Source of the DNA: Multifurca ochricompacta
Taxonomy: Eukaryota; Basidiomycota; Agaricomycetes; Russulales; Russulaceae
Reading direction: 5' to 3'
Assembly: GCA_022496185.1 (NCBI GenBank)
Contig: WTXG01000149.1
Span: 1 to 64,000, forward strand
DNA: 64,000 nucleotides
Below are positions 31,486 through 43,997 of the stretch, in pieces (the first letter of the stretch is position 1; each line of letters opens with the position of its first letter). The notes under the pieces were generated by a model, which saw only the letters and a program-made list of their open reading frames with translations, was not told the origin of the DNA and made no database searches. The translations under genes were made by a program, and so were the position numbers.

Positions 31486-34400
31486 CGTCGTCATCCTGGA
31501 CTAGGGAGAGGTAGTCATCGGCTACGGCGTAGTGGTCCGCATCATAATTCTCCTTTTCTTCATCAGTGGGGCAAACGTGTGTTCATAGAAAACCATAGGG
31601 CCCTCGTCTCCCACAGCGAAAGCAGCCATCGTAAACATGGCAGTCGATCTCTCGGTGACCGGCATTGTGGGAGAGACATTTGCCGCACCACCCTGAGGGG
31701 TTCTGGACAGTGGGGGCCTGCGTGAGTCGTTGGAATAGACATTGGCGACTCCAGTGCGAGGTGCTTTGGCAATGTTGGCATCGTTTCATGGCCGTAGGGC
31801 AGCACCAGCTGAGGTGGTACTTGCTGCTGCAGCACCAGCAAAGCTTGCCATCGGGTTTTCATGGAGACATGGCATTTCGAAGCAGTGAGGATTGAGCCGA
31901 GGCGCAAGGTCGAGGCAGCGACGAGGAGTGGTCGCGCAAAAATATCGGTGTACCGTTCAGAGATAATTGGTATGCCTCTCCTTGTTCCAACCTCGTCCTG
32001 ATGCTCACCAGGTGATGCTCTATGTCAAAAACCCCCGGTTAATCTTTACCATCTGTTGTTCATAGTCACGGCGCTGCATCTCTAAATTGTCCCGAAGTGC
32101 TGGAACTTGCGGAGTGTGCAATCTCGGCGGTCAGTCGTGGCATTCGTAGGTCCCGAAGCACTTCATTAATTGCGAAGGCGCATGGGTCGTGGGCCAAGAG
32201 GTGTTGCAAATGTTCGGGCCTAGGACATAATGTAGTCGACCGACGTTTTTCTCTTCGAGGTAGACCGGGGCCCATAGACGGCCCTCCTTTCTCTAAGCAC
32301 CCAGCTACATCCATACCTTCGTTGGTATAGTAATGTATTTGGCCACCTCCGTAGTACCGTCATTCTTGGTCATGGGATCATGAGCGGGAAGTAAAATCAT
32401 GAGCTGGGGTCGTTGGGGAAGAAGGGGAACTCAGGGGACTTGTCACTGAATCTATATCGATCAGGTCATTGGGATGGGGATGTTCAGGCAAATTAAAATC
32501 TTCGTCGATGTCGATGATTCTGTCCCCTTGGGCCACTTGGGCAGTCACATCATAGTCAATAGGAGAAAGTGGGTGAGAAGGAGGATGCACAGGAGTAAGT
32601 ACAGGAAATGCATCGATGGCGGCCGAGGTGTGGATCTTAGAAGAGGACATGAGCGAGTTTCTGGTAATGTGGGGGAGAGAGCTGTTCAGCAACTCGTATT
32701 TCTCTGGCTCTTTATCTGCCTCTGGGTGGCGTCTATAGAAGTCTTCGATGAGTTTGGGCGCAAAGACATCTGCAGCAGTTCCCACAGTTGTCGGCATCTG
32801 GGAATCCCTTCCATTTGATCAGTAATGGAGCTTCCGATTATGTCCTTGACCCTTCCATTTGCATCGGCAATACGTTCTACTTCCCATTCCGGTTCTCCAT
32901 CAACGAGGTCAGGGGGGGTCTGGGAAAGTTCTGTCGTGAATAGCGTTTCTTTGTATGGTGTTAGAAGGCTAGCATGGAAGACGGGATGTATCTTCCAGGT
33001 GGCAGGTAACATGAGTTGTACATAACGTCTGAAGCTTCTGTTCAATACAAAGGGGCCGTGGCGTCTGGGAGCTAATTTTGCCATTGGGTGTGACGTGTGG
33101 ATATTGGCCCTTCTAACCAGACTTGATCTCCTACCTGGTAGGGCGTAAACTTAGTAGGCTTCTCGGCTAAGGTCTTTGCACCTTCTGAAGGTTCTACTGG
33201 CCGATTCCATATTCCTCCCATTGGCCGATATGCTGTGTACAATGGTACATTGTGGGTTTGTCTGTCCATGTGGTGCGAGGGTTCCATCCCATAATAAGGA
33301 GAAGGGAGTGGTCTTCGTCGTTCCATTTGGCCAACTATTGTGCGCAAACTCAGCTGTCGCCAGCCATTCTGCCCAGTCATTCTGCGTTGTTACACCAAAA
33401 TCGAAGATATTGTTCTAGCCATTGATTTGTTCGCTCCAACTGTCCGTCCGTCTGGGGTGATACGCGGTAGAGATGTTCTGCTGAATGTCAGACGTTTACA
33501 GAGGGCTGTGCGAACATGGAAGCAAATGTGGGTCTCGGTCAGAAATAATCTTCTGCGGCAGTCCGTAATGTCGGTAGACATGATCCAGGTAGAGTTTCGC
33601 AACTCCTTCCACTGATATTGTCTCATTGCAGGGGATGAAGAGGGCGGCCTTTGAATAGTCATGGTCCGTGATGGTGAGTATCGAGTCGTATCCTTGTGAT
33701 TGTGGGAGTTTGACAATGAAGTCCATGGCGATGGTCTGGAAGGGAGCTGTTGCGATTGGCGTAATGGGTGAAAGTGCCAGCGGTCTTGGGTGAGTGTTTA
33801 CTTTGTTTGCCTGGCATTCTGCGCATCCTTTGACATATGCTTCAACATCCTTTTTCATGTTTGGCCACCAGTAATCTCGTTTGGTAAGGGCGTAGGTATT
33901 TGCGATGCCGGGTGTCCTGCAGAGGGAAGGTCGTGGTGAAAATGAATCACCCCCCTCTTAATGTTGTCGCCACCGGTGACAACCAATGATCGCCATCTTT
34001 CCACCAGAGGCTGTCTTTCATTTTATGTTATGCGGCTCTGCCCAGGATTTGCACAGTTCCTGGTTCATGTTCTGCATTACTTGGGCCCATAGATCCATGT
34101 CATGGAGGCTGACAACAGCGGTTTTCGCGAAGACATCTTCTGGTAAAACGACGATATTGTCATTGTCATTTTCCCCTTCATTTGTCTGGTTGGTCTGGAC
34201 AGGGCATCAGCTCGTGCATTACAAGCTCCAGGTAAGTGCTTGAGCGTGAAGTTGTATTCTTCAAGCTCCAAGACTTCTCGTGCTATCCGTCGGCTGATCT
34301 TGTGCGGTTCTCTCCAGTACAGAGGTTGGAGTGGTCTGTATAGATGATGGTTTTGTGCGGAGATCCAGCCAAGTATGGTCGCCAATGTCGTAATGCTTTA

Positions 34401-36176
34401 CGATGCCAATAATTCCTGTCCCAAATGTCATAATTCCTTTCTGCCGATGAGAACGTTTCTGAGTAGAATGCGATGGGATGAAGATCCCTCCAGTATCTCT
34501 TTGTGATAAGACTGCGCCATTGGCATACATGGAAGCATCAACCTCCAGTTCAAAGGGTTGGCCAGGTCAGGTTGGATAAGAACCGGCTCGGAGCTGATAA
34601 TCGCTTTATTTGGTCAAATGCTTTCTGTTGTAGTTCGTCCCAGTGCCAGGGCACGTCCTTTTTCAACAAGTCATTAAGTGGTTGGGTGATAGCCGAGAAT
34701 CCCTTGACAAAGCGTCGGTAGAAATTGCAGAATCCAATGAACGATCTGACGTCCTTGGTACACTGAGGGGTGGTCCATTCTCGAATGCCTTGCACTTTTA
34801 CAGGGTCCATGCGCACTTGCCCCCCTTCCAGGATAACACCCAGATATTCAATGGTTTTTGTTCAAAGGAACATTTGGCAGGTTTCAAATAGAGGTCGTGT
34901 TTTGCCAGGATTTCTAGTACCTCATGAACTCGGGTTCGGTGGTGGTGAATGTCGTCTTTTGTGGCTACCAGGATATCATCCATATACACCACGACCTCTT
35001 CTGTAAGGATCAGTCTCAGAAAATGTGATTCATCATGGCCTGGAAGGTTGCCGGTGAGTTCGTCAAGCCAAAGAACATAACGTTGGGTTCGAAGAGTCCT
35101 TGATTGGTCTTGAAGGCGGCTTTGGGCTGGTTGCCTTCTCGGATACGAATGTTATTGTAGCCCCAACGAACGTCCATTTTCGAAAACAGGGCCTTATCAC
35201 GCATTTTGTTGATGATTTCCGAGATTAGAGGAAGTGGGTAGTTGTTTTTCACCATGAGCTCGTTAATCCGTCTGTAATCCTGTACCGGTCGCAATTTCCC
35301 ATCCTTCTTTCTAATGAAGAAGAAGGGCGATGCATAAGGTGAGTTGGAGGTCGTATGTATCCTTTCACCAGGTGTTCCTCCAGGAAGGTAGAAAGCGCTT
35401 CCTTTTCAGGCTGTGACAGGGGATAGATTTTACAGTCCACCGATCGCGGGGCATCCGGGACGAAGTCAATAGCATGGTCCCAAGGTCGAGAGGGAGGGAA
35501 GCGTTGCGACTCCTCTTCTGAGAATACCTTCCAATGTCAATGATATTCTGCAGGAACTGCTTCTTCAAACGTCCTTTCTGGGTTCTTCTGTGCCTCTGCC
35601 TGGGCCAATTCCAATGCTTTCGTAACATAACAGTACACCTGATCCACAGGTTCCATGTCACTCCAGGTGACAGCCGATCCCATGACAATAGCATGGGTGA
35701 GAGGGTGTCGTGCAGCATAGTCATATCCTAGGGATGTAATGATAACCGGGTAGAAATCTTTATCCATGGTGGCCTCTGCCCAGTTGATTTTGGGTTCAAA
35801 TGCTGCCAGCCACGGATATCCTAGAACCATGTCTTCCTCTCCTAGATCCGTGATGAGGAAGCGAAGTTGTTTCGTTCGTTCCCCGACCTGTACTTCTAGA
35901 TCACAGCAATGTGTGATTTTCCCAGCTTTGTTAGCTGTCCCATCTATGTTCCAAATGTTTTTCTCTTGGGGGAGCAACTGCGTCCCCAGTCCAGCGTCCT
36001 CTGGAGTCGTTGACTAATGAAGTTGTCTGTAGCTCCAGAGTCGATAATATCCGTCTGTCAGCCGTCTTCTGTTTGGTTTCAAAATGTACTGGTATTTTCA
36101 ACGATTTGAAACGACTAGTGTACACAGAAGTTACATGAAGTGCTCTTGCCCAGGCCAATGGGGTCGAGCCGATCAA
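31486..36176 (-). pseudogene. pol and third ORF of chromovirus copy 3 (many frameshifts)
   Basis: In minus-strand order: protease region at 36176-35537, with ITDLGEEDMVLGYPWLAAF but the DSGA motif frame-broken near 36050. RT lies at 35440-34640 with [31 protein letters not shown] (about 34990-34950) and SFIGFCNFYRRFVKGFS. RNase H spans 34530-34077, integrase 33858-33072 (CAECQAN, TDHDYSKAALFIPC), chromodomain about 32860-32750, and the third ORF 32797-31486. The last keeps CQHCQSTSHWSRQC, CGKCLSHNAGHREIDC and CFRCGRRGPYGF (about 31789-31583), like copy 2. The breaks are nearly all single-base losses. Confidence 0.88.
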
Positions 36177-36359
36177 AAATCCTTTTGGCCAAAGGCCTTA
36201 TCAATGATCAAGGCACATACTGCCTCATCTTCGTTCATCATATGTTCCCAGATAGCTGCCGCTTTTGTTCTTTAGTTTTGGGGCGGTTGTTGGGTTTTCT
36301 TTTACTGGGGTGGGTAGGTTCTGTATTGGCAGTGTCGTGGTAGTGGTGGCTACTGTGCT

Positions 36360-37693
36360 TCAGCAGCACGAACTGTTTTCTTTGGGCAGAATCGCGACAT
36401 ATGCCCTTGTGCTTGGCAGTGAAAGCAGCGCCCTTCCTTCATAAGGTTTCTCTTTTGTCGTCGGTGAGGGCTGCACAGGCCTTGGTGCGATCTGCTGATG
36501 TATCCATGGCGTTAGGGTCTGAGGATGGGTAGGTTTCACCCCAAACGCCGCCTTCCACTGATCACGGGTTTTACCCTTCTTCATATCAACTCCAAATCAT
36601 GTTTGGAATCTAGATAGTCCTGCTGCTGTGTTCTGGCAGCACTGTCCACTGGCTCCAGACTCAGGGTGATGGAATTGAATGATGTTTTCACCAGGGGGTT
36701 GGGCAATCCCTGGGAGAAGAGGTCAAGCGTTGCCTCTTCATTCACATTGTACCCCGCTCTCTTGGCCAGGTTGCGAAATCTGGCTACATAGCCATCTAAG
36801 TCTCCTCTTTCCATTTTGAGGGACTTCAGTTCTCTGGCAGCCTTCTGTTTGGCCTGCCCATCTGTGAAGGCGTCTTTGAATCTTTGCGCCACTACATCCC
36901 ACAGATCCTCATCTGTGGTTCTGGTTCCAGCTGTAACTCTGTCGTTCAGCCATTCGATCTGTTCCATTGTCCAATCATTGACGGAATCCCCTCTGATAAG
37001 CGAGAGGAAGAGGTTGGTTCGTTGAAAAGGGTTTATGATCTGTGGGATGTCATGATTGAAGTTCTTGAACGTCTCGAATTCGAGCATGAACTTTTTGCTT
37101 TGTGATCGGTCACCGGTGAACGTAGTTGGCAGGACTCCCGTAAGGTGTCCTGATGGCGGGGGGAGGTTTGGAACAGGGACAATTGGAGCAGGGTCAGGTA
37201 ACTGTGCAGCAATGGTCGACATAGTTGGATATGTGATGGTCAGGGTATCGGAGGTCTGTCGTGTAATCTGAGGAGAGACTAATGCAGATGTTCTGAACGT
37301 AGTACTCTCGGGTGCAACTGTCTGAGCCGTAAAACTAGTGGCTATGACTTGTGCGTCTTCACTGCTTTCTTCGATGTATTCTTCTGGTTCTGAATCTGTG
37401 ATGATGGCTGGAGGATTCTCTCTCCAAGGTCCTAGGCCGTACTCTGGTGGGGCAGGTCCTGTGGTGACCCAGGAACGATGGCTTCTAGAGTAACAGATAC
37501 GGTACCAGACCCTCTTCTGTTCGTCGTATTCAACTGGCTGGTACTGATCATTGTGATAGACGTAGTATCCAAACTCGGTTTCAAAATCTTTCCAGATGGC
37601 AGAGCCAAGGACTTGTTGTGAAAGATTATCCTCATCTCGGCGGTCGATAAGTTCTTCGTTGTGCAAGGTCTGACTGCGGCTGGATGAAGCCAC
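36360..37693 (-). pseudogene. gag of chromovirus copy 3
   Basis: The frame from 37693 to 36581 is open for 370 codons and shows the full N-terminal half lost by frameshift in copy 2: YYVYHNDQYQPVEYDEQKRVW, SQSKKFMLEFETFKNF, FKDAFTDGQAKQKAARELK. Its first codon is GTG where copy 2 has ATG. A frameshift near 36690 and another near 36595 break the C-terminal capsid part; the zinc-knuckle region (FHCQAQGHMSRFC-like) lies at about 36430-36390 in another frame. Confidence 0.85.
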
Positions 37694-37715
37694 GGTGGGG
37701 AGAGACTCGACTTAA

Positions 37716-38308
37716 TGTAACGCCTGATGCGGGCGTTCGTCATGACGTGTGATAAGTCGTGTAGTGGAACTACAAAGTCAGGTGTATACTGTCTTTCAAG
37801 TACATGGAGATCAGGTGAGAAGTCAACACAAAGGAGCTAATCCCTTAGTGCCAGTGAGCGGAAGAGTGCCAGAAGCACTGAGACGATTCAAGAGTCAGGT
37901 CTTAGGAATCACCCAGAAGGTAATGCACCAAGTTGATTAAGAAGTCGAGTCTGAGGCATACAGGCTATCTAGGCAGGCCTTATATATGTAACAGAGATCG
38001 GAGCCTGAATCGGAGTATTGTACTCGGTGTACCAACGAAGTCGCAATCTATCCAAAGGGGGAATGGAATCAAGTGGGCCAGATGAGAATATACGTAGACA
38101 GATCCAGTATAGTCGCGATTCTGGTGGGAAAATACGTAAGAGTTCTTGTGTAATGTATGAGTCAGAGATAAGCACAGCCTCGGTCAAAGATAAGGAACAA
38201 ATATACACAAAGGAAGTCATAACACAGTCAACAAAGGGGCAAACAGGGCCAAAGGATATGTCACGTGATGGAGAAAGAAAATAAGACAACACAACGGGGT
38301 TCGTAACA
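37716..38308 (-). repeat. 5' LTR of chromovirus copy 3
   Basis: Minus strand TGTTACGAAC...GGCGTTACA, followed by the gag leader TTAAGTCGAGTC shared with copies 1 and 2. Confidence 0.92.
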
Positions 38309-38459
38309 CTTCAGGTGGGCAGGCCAGGGGAGGTGTGCACGTGGCGATGGCACCGTAAGATTTACTTATGACAAAATAAAAGAGGGTTATAATAGAAATA
38401 GAGGATAATTAAAACTGGGATTAAGTGTGGCAAAATAATTTAATAAATAATAATATCTG

Positions 38460-38632
38460 TGCAGGTATTCCACGAGTACCCACCTGGGTACCTGGGGTGC
38501 CAAAATCAATACCTGGATCCACACAAGTATGTTCCCACGGATCACCCAGATCTGCGAGTATCAATACCCGCGAGTTTTCCCACAGCTCTACTCAAAAAAC
38601 TTGCAAGTTACCCGGACTCGTGCTATGCCCTA
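38460..38632. repeat. hAT-type terminal sequence cutting gag copy 4
   Basis: Ends CTCGTGCTATGCCCTA at 38632, the inverse of the TAGGGC...CACGAG end at 13431, and shares the AAGTATGTTCCCACGGATCACC core with that locus. The gag remnant begins right after it. No left mate with the expected 8-bp duplication (TTCTTCAC) was seen, so the left part is lost. 38314-38459 is AT-rich and holds nothing recognised. Confidence 0.5.
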
Positions 38633-38971
38633 TTCTTCACTATGTTCTTCAATATACTCTTCTGGTTCTGAGTCTGTGACAATTGCAGGAGGGTTTTCTC
38701 TCCACAGTCCCAAACCAAAGTCTAATGGGGCAGGGCCAGTAGTAACCCAAGAGTGTCAGCTTTCCAAATATCAGATACAATACCAGACTCTTTTCTTGTT
38801 GTTGTATTCTACCAGTTGGTATCCTCTGTCATGATAGACATAGTATCCAAACTCAGTTTCAAAGTCTCTCCAGATGGCAGAGCCAAGTGTCTGTTGTGAA
38901 AGATTATTCTCATCTCTGTGTTTGATGAGTTCTTCTTTAAACAGGGTTTGACCATGGCTAGATGAAGCCAT
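38633..38971 (-). pseudogene. gag N-terminal fragment of family A chromovirus, copy 4
   Basis: ATG at 38971 starts MASSSHGQTLFKEELI, matching gag of copy 1; the frame stops after VWYCI and homology continues to 38633, where a hAT end cuts it. It is in the correct position downstream of the LTR at 38994-40159. Confidence 0.8.
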
Positions 38972-38993
38972 GATGGGAGGAGACTCAACTTGA

Positions 38994-40159
38994 TGTTACG
39001 TCTGGTGTGGGACATTCCACACAACTTGTGTGACAGCATTTATTCATGATCAGATAAGAGGTCAATAAGGCCTCTTTGAGTTTACAGGGATGAGTCAAAG
39101 TCAAAGGGGGCTGTACCCTGAGACGATGTTGAGCAGAGAAGTGCCAAAGGCACTGAGATGAACAATACTGAGTTTCAAGGGACTTGTCCAGAAGACAAAC
39201 ACCAATGTATTCAATAAGTCAAGTCTGAGGTCTACTGTTATGATCAGGGCCCAGCAGCCCTATTTTCTTTACCCTCCCCAATAGGGACCCCACTCGCCCA
39301 CTGACGCTACACTTTCTCATCACGTCCCCCTCTTGGGATCCCTCACATGCATTGCTTCCATCCCCGTGACCGCTGTTTGGACTTGTGTATACATTGTTTA
39401 CCTATGATTGCTTCCCTTATCTCTTTATCTTTACGACTGGACACTTACTTAATCCCCTATCAGAAGCCTGGCTTTACACCCTGCACTTTCGTATATTTGG
39501 GCCCACATGACTCCGAGATAACTTATCTATAGACGCCCATCTGATTATGTATATAAGTCCGTCTTAGCTACATTGTAAGCCTCAGACTTGACTTATTGAA
39601 TCCATCGGTGCTTGTCTTCTGGACATCCCTTTGAAACCTCCGACTCAACTGTCTCAGTGCTTTTGGCACTTTCCATTCAACATCGTCATAAGGGGACAGC
39701 CCCTTTGACCTTGACTCATCCCACTCGTACTCCAGGAGACCCTATTGGTCCCCTACCTGATCACGAACGATATGCTGTCACACAAGTCGTGTGGAATGTC
39801 CCGCACCAGACATAACATCTACAGTGTAGCTACAGCAGACTTATATATGTAATCTAGTGGGCATCTACAAGATAAGAACAACAGAGTCAAGTGGGCCTGA
39901 ATATATGAAAGCAGACAGTGTACATCCTAGCTTCTGATAGGGAATTAAGTAAGTGTCTGGTCTTAGAGATAAGGAGATAAGAGAACAAGCATAGGTAAAT
40001 GTCAAGTCAACAAAGGTAAATATGGTCATGGGGATGGAAGCAAAGCACGTGATGGATCCCAGGAAGGGGACATGATCAGGAAATGCAATGTAGGTGGAAG
40101 AGCAGGATTTGCATTAGGGAGGGTAAAGAAAAGAGGGTTGCTTGGCAAAGGTCATAACA
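38994..40159 (-). repeat. Family A LTR of copy 4, split by a nested solo LTR
   Basis: The outer LTR is 38994-39235 plus 39823-40159; minus-strand ends TGTTATGACC and CGTAACA. Removing the inserted LTR and one TCTAC restores about 580 bp, the normal family length. Confidence 0.85.
39236..39817 (+). repeat. Solo family A LTR (582 bp) nested in copy 4 LTR
   Basis: Begins TGTTATGATC and ends CAGACATAACA, in plus orientation, flanked by TCTAC (39231-39235 and 39818-39822). It inserted head to head into an LTR of its own family and was reduced to a solo LTR by recombination. Confidence 0.92.
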
Positions 40160-40332
40160 CTTTGGGTCCATCTCAACACTGCACACTAAAATGAACAGCA
40201 AATTTTCTACCATGCATAGCAGAGCAAAAAACATAGTATGCTACCTCAACCTTATGCTTGACATTGACAATACAAAGACACAACATTTCACAGTAGCTTC
40301 TGGGATCTTCCCCTCCCTCCCAACAGAAGTTC

Positions 40333-43300
40333 TCATTTCTTAGTAGTATGCCCCATCTTAGATATCACATCATTCAAGCACTGCTGAGTATATTCTTCCC
40401 ATTTTGCATGTTTTTCCTCTTTAAATATTGTTCTGGCCTTCTCCAGTGTCCTCTTGGCTTCTTCAAATTCTGACCTTTTCATAAGCACCATTCCTACCCC
40501 ATGTAGAGCATATCCTTGACCTAAAGAATTCTGGGCTGCCCCATGATAATTTAGAGCACTTTGAAATGAAGCCTCTGCCAAATATAACTTGTTTATTTCA
40601 AGATACAATTTCCCAAGCCGTTGATTATTTTGTCCCTGGCCATAGGGATAGTTGACAGACTTATGGAGTTCTAAGGCTTTCTGAAATGAGGCTTCAGCTT
40701 CACTGAACCTTTTGAGTCTGAAGTAGATGTCTCCAAGCCTTCCATGATCATTTCCCTGCCACAATGCATCATTGGCAATCTTATGAAATTCTAGAGCCTT
40801 TTTAAAACACTGTTCTGCTTTATCAAATTTCCTCTGGTCTGTATATGTGTGTCCAAGTAGACAATAATCATTTCCTTGATTCAATGCACTATCAGCAGCC
40901 TGATGAAGTTCCAGAGCCCTCTTCAAAGATGCTTCTGCTTCATTTAATTTTCCAAGTGCACGATATATCCTTCCAAGTCCATAATGGCAACTTCCTTCAA
41001 CTAAAACATCACCAGAGGTTCTCTGGATTTCCAAAGCTTTCTCATATGCAACCTGTGCCTCATTTAATGCATTTTCCATATCATAGATTTTTCCAAGTTC
41101 TAATAAGACCTCTGCATGTAATAGAGTGTTGTGACATGAACTAGACATGCACAGACTTTCTGCCTCTTGCATCTTCTCCTTTGCACCTTTCATGTTACCT
41201 GAAAACTGATACAAATTTCCCCATGCTTGAAGGCATTCAACCAACAATGATGTAGCCCCATTCTTTTGTTGTACAAATTCAATAGTTTGACTAATTAGCT
41301 TATCAGAAAGGTCTCCAATACTTTGATGGAGACTTGTGAAATTGATGATAGCTTTGACAACCTTTGAATGGTCTGCATAGTTTGACTCTAAAAGACCAAA
41401 TAGCATGGCCTTTGTGTTGTTCACTTCCAAAACCATCTCATCATAGTTATGTGCTTGTTGATGATAGGAAGATGCCAAAGTGATATAGAACTCCTTCAGT
41501 GAAGCCTCATGTCTTGGTGACATAAACCCTTGCTTATTGCAAAAGTGACGAATAATTGGATGAGTTTGATATCTCTCTCCACTCATGGTTATCAAGCTGC
41601 ATTGCAGAAGGACATGCAGTCCAGAAGGTATATCCACCCCAATGAGAATATCTTCAAATTTTCCCAACTGTTTCATGTGTATTCCATCTGGAAGCATGCT
41701 GAGAACACCAAGTAGATCCCTGGCAGATGAATTGGCTCTCATCCTCCCACTATCAATAGATAGCTGGATAGAGTATTCAACATTTAACAGTTTATGGGCC
41801 TGTCCCCTTTGAAGAATTCCTGTCTGCTTTTTACACCACTCTCTCCACAGTAGTGATGGTGGTGTCACTTGGGAAAGATGGGCCAATAAATCAATGGCAA
41901 GAGGAACATAATCCACAGCTTTGATCAACTCCTCTGCAGATTCATCATAGTTATCACTAATCTCTTGCCAAATTTGTCTTCCAGCATCATGGCTCAGAGT
42001 CTGTAGTGGCAGGAGAGTGGGTTTTGTCCAATGTGTACGGGCTGGCCTCTCTGTCCCTCTCATTGTGATCAGTACTGTGACAGATTGCAGCTCAGTAATC
42101 CTGGACAACAGTTGTTCAACAGAGTGTTTGGTGTCACCATCCTGGTCCCAAGGTGATTCAAAGTTATCAAGACACAGTATGCACTCCTTTGCAACCAATG
42201 CAGAGTGGATGTGAGACCAGGATGCATCTGAACCCGACTTGAAGACTCCGAGTGACTTGGCAAGTTCCACCAAGAGAGCTCCGGATGAGAAGATTGATTC
42301 ACAAGGAATGAAAAATCTAGCATGACCAAAGTGTTCTTGGACACGGTCATGAGTGAGGACTGCATTGGCAAGGGTTGTTTTTCCATGGCCGCCAGGGCCT
42401 AGAATTGCGATGTGGGCAGGATGAGAACCAATGTTGGTGAAAATCATGTGAATGATCTGAGCAAGTTCAGTGTCGCGGCCGAAGAATATCTGAGGTTTGG
42501 ATGGCATGGACCTGAGTGATGTCAGTTCAAGGGCACACAGAACGTAGAGATGAGAAGCGCCTACATGGACTCGGTTGTTTGACTACGTTCGCTAGGGTGG
42601 GTGATAACCTGCTGGATGGGGTCAATCAACCGGTTTCACTTAAAAATGTCAGGCTGCATACCTTGCGCTCTTGGATTAATTGAGTTAAGAGCGATAAAAT
42701 CAAGTTGGCCTGCAGACAAATGTTTATATGAAAGAGATGGAGAAGGTGCAAAGACTGACCTGGAAAACTTGAAGTACATTGGATAACTTGCTGTCGTATT
42801 GCTTGACCTTCCTCAATATATCTGTGCGGAGAAGCACTTTCTTGATTCCTCTGACATCCACGCACCGCTGCAAGGCGTCGTCCATTCCGTCAAGGTCCCT
42901 TATTTATAATCAGAGCACGAAATAAACGAGAATAACAGGACATACTTCTGAAGAGTTCTAAGGATATCACGCAACCCTGGTGGCAGTTCATCTTCTTTCA
43001 GATCGTGCGCCTGACACATTTCTCCGACATTGACGAAGACGCTCCCCACGTTGGCTAGCTTTTCCATGACAGCTCCCCACTCTTCCTTATATACCTTGAC
43101 ATCCTGTTAACCTGCTGATCAACATACGAGACAATTAATAGAGCAGCAGGTGACAGACATCTCGCATCTTGAGCGCTTGGAGTATGATGCCAGCGATTGG
43201 GGAGATGTAGGGGATCTTTCCTGCCAATGAACTAACTTCCTTCAGAGCGGCGAGAGATGTTTCGACCGCTCCAATGGCGATGTCAACCCGTCCACCAATT

Positions 43301-43469
43301 GGCTCCGATGAGGCTGGATCGACGTTACCAACGGCTGAAAAAGGCCTGGTGAGCTGGAGAAAACGATGAGCAAGGGTGACTGACACTCACAGTCTGGCTG
43401 TTCGGTACGAGATGGCATGTTGAAGACACTGCGGATGGTTTCCCTGAACGAGAACGATTTGGATTGCAT
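40333..43469 (-). CDS. NLR-type STAND protein A: MLKL/HeLo-like domain, NB-ARC, TPR array (940 aa)
   Basis: Seven-exon model on the minus strand: 43469-43391, 43334-43159, 43103-42946, 42898-42760, 42709-42662, 42608-42565, 42511-40333. All introns are GT-AG of about 45-60 bp and the joined frame is open for 941 codons including stop. Residues about 28-200 form an all-helical region (VDIAIGAVETSLAALKEVSS, ALKMRD, LRKVKQYDSKLSNVLQVFQ) resembling the MLKL/HeLo-like cell-death domains of basidiomycete NLRs. NB-ARC spans about 220-500, with P-loop GPGGHGKTTLA (about 252-262), Walker B-like CILCLDNFE, sensor LITMRGTERP and DYVPLAIDLL in place of GLPLA. About seven TPR units of 40 residues (LGxIYxxxxxxxEAEASxxKALELHK) fill 630-920. 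Expected role: intracellular non-self or damage sensing leading to cell death; untested. A MITE lies 51 bp upstream of the ATG. Confidence 0.85.
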
Positions 43470-43520
43470 ATTTGGACTTTGTTGTCGATGGGTAGTTCGT
43501 TGAGTTCGAGAGAGCAAAGG

Positions 43521-43997
43521 TAGTGATGTTCCGGCCCGGCTTGGCCCAAAAGCCGCGGCTTTGGCTTGGCCTGAGGCGGCTCCGGCTTTCCTAAAGTCTG
43601 GGCCGAGCCAAAGCCGCCACAGACGGCTTGGCCCTGGCCCGGCTTGGCCCAAGCCGCGGCTTTTGGTAGAGAAAATTTTATGACATATAACTAGTAGTTA
43701 TAGTTCAGCTAATCCAAATATGACTTAGTGTGTTACGTATTGCAAAGCTATATCGAAGAAAAAGTTTGAAATGCCGCAATAAACATGATCACGTGACCCA
43801 AATCAACCACTTTGTGATCTGATTTCTACTGATTTTGACGATTGCTATTGCACTTGTATGTGCTGTTGAAAGCCGCGGCCTGAGCCAGCGGCTTTGGCTT
43901 TTAGCTTCTCTGAGCCGGGCCAAAGCCCTTGCTGGGCCGTCACAACGGCCTGGCTTGGCCCGGCTTCCGGCTTTGAGCCGGGCCAGGCACATCACTA
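43521..43997. mobile_element. hAT-type MITE, 477 bp, in NLR-A promoter
   Basis: Ends TAGTGATGTTCCGGCCCGG and, inverted, TAGTGATGTGCCTGGCCCGG; flanked by the 8-bp duplication AGCAAAGG (43513-43520 and 43998-44005). Subterminal parts are packed with short inverted GC-rich repeats of GGCTTTGGC and CCGGCTTGGCCC type; the centre (43675-43860) is AT-rich. No transposase. The 8-bp duplication and TAG...CTA ends indicate hAT mobilisation in trans. Confidence 0.88.

Larger units (their letters stand above)
30850..38308 (-). mobile_element. Ty3/gypsy chromovirus, family B copy 3 (complete, 7,459 bp)
   Basis: LTRs at 38308-37716 (5') and 31440-30850 (3') enclose gag, pol and the third ORF on the minus strand. 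CTTCA flanks both ends (30845-30849 and 38309-38313), so the copy is a single insertion event. The interior is closely similar to copy 2 but has many one-base losses that break every ORF except the first 370 codons of gag. Confidence 0.93.

Noticed and set aside
13431..38632. The hAT-like ends at 13431 and 38632 as the two ends of one giant element
   Set aside because: They are correctly inverted, but the 8 bp outside them (GCTTTACT and TTCTTCAC) do not match, and the sequences outside belong to different elements (copia and a chromovirus gag).
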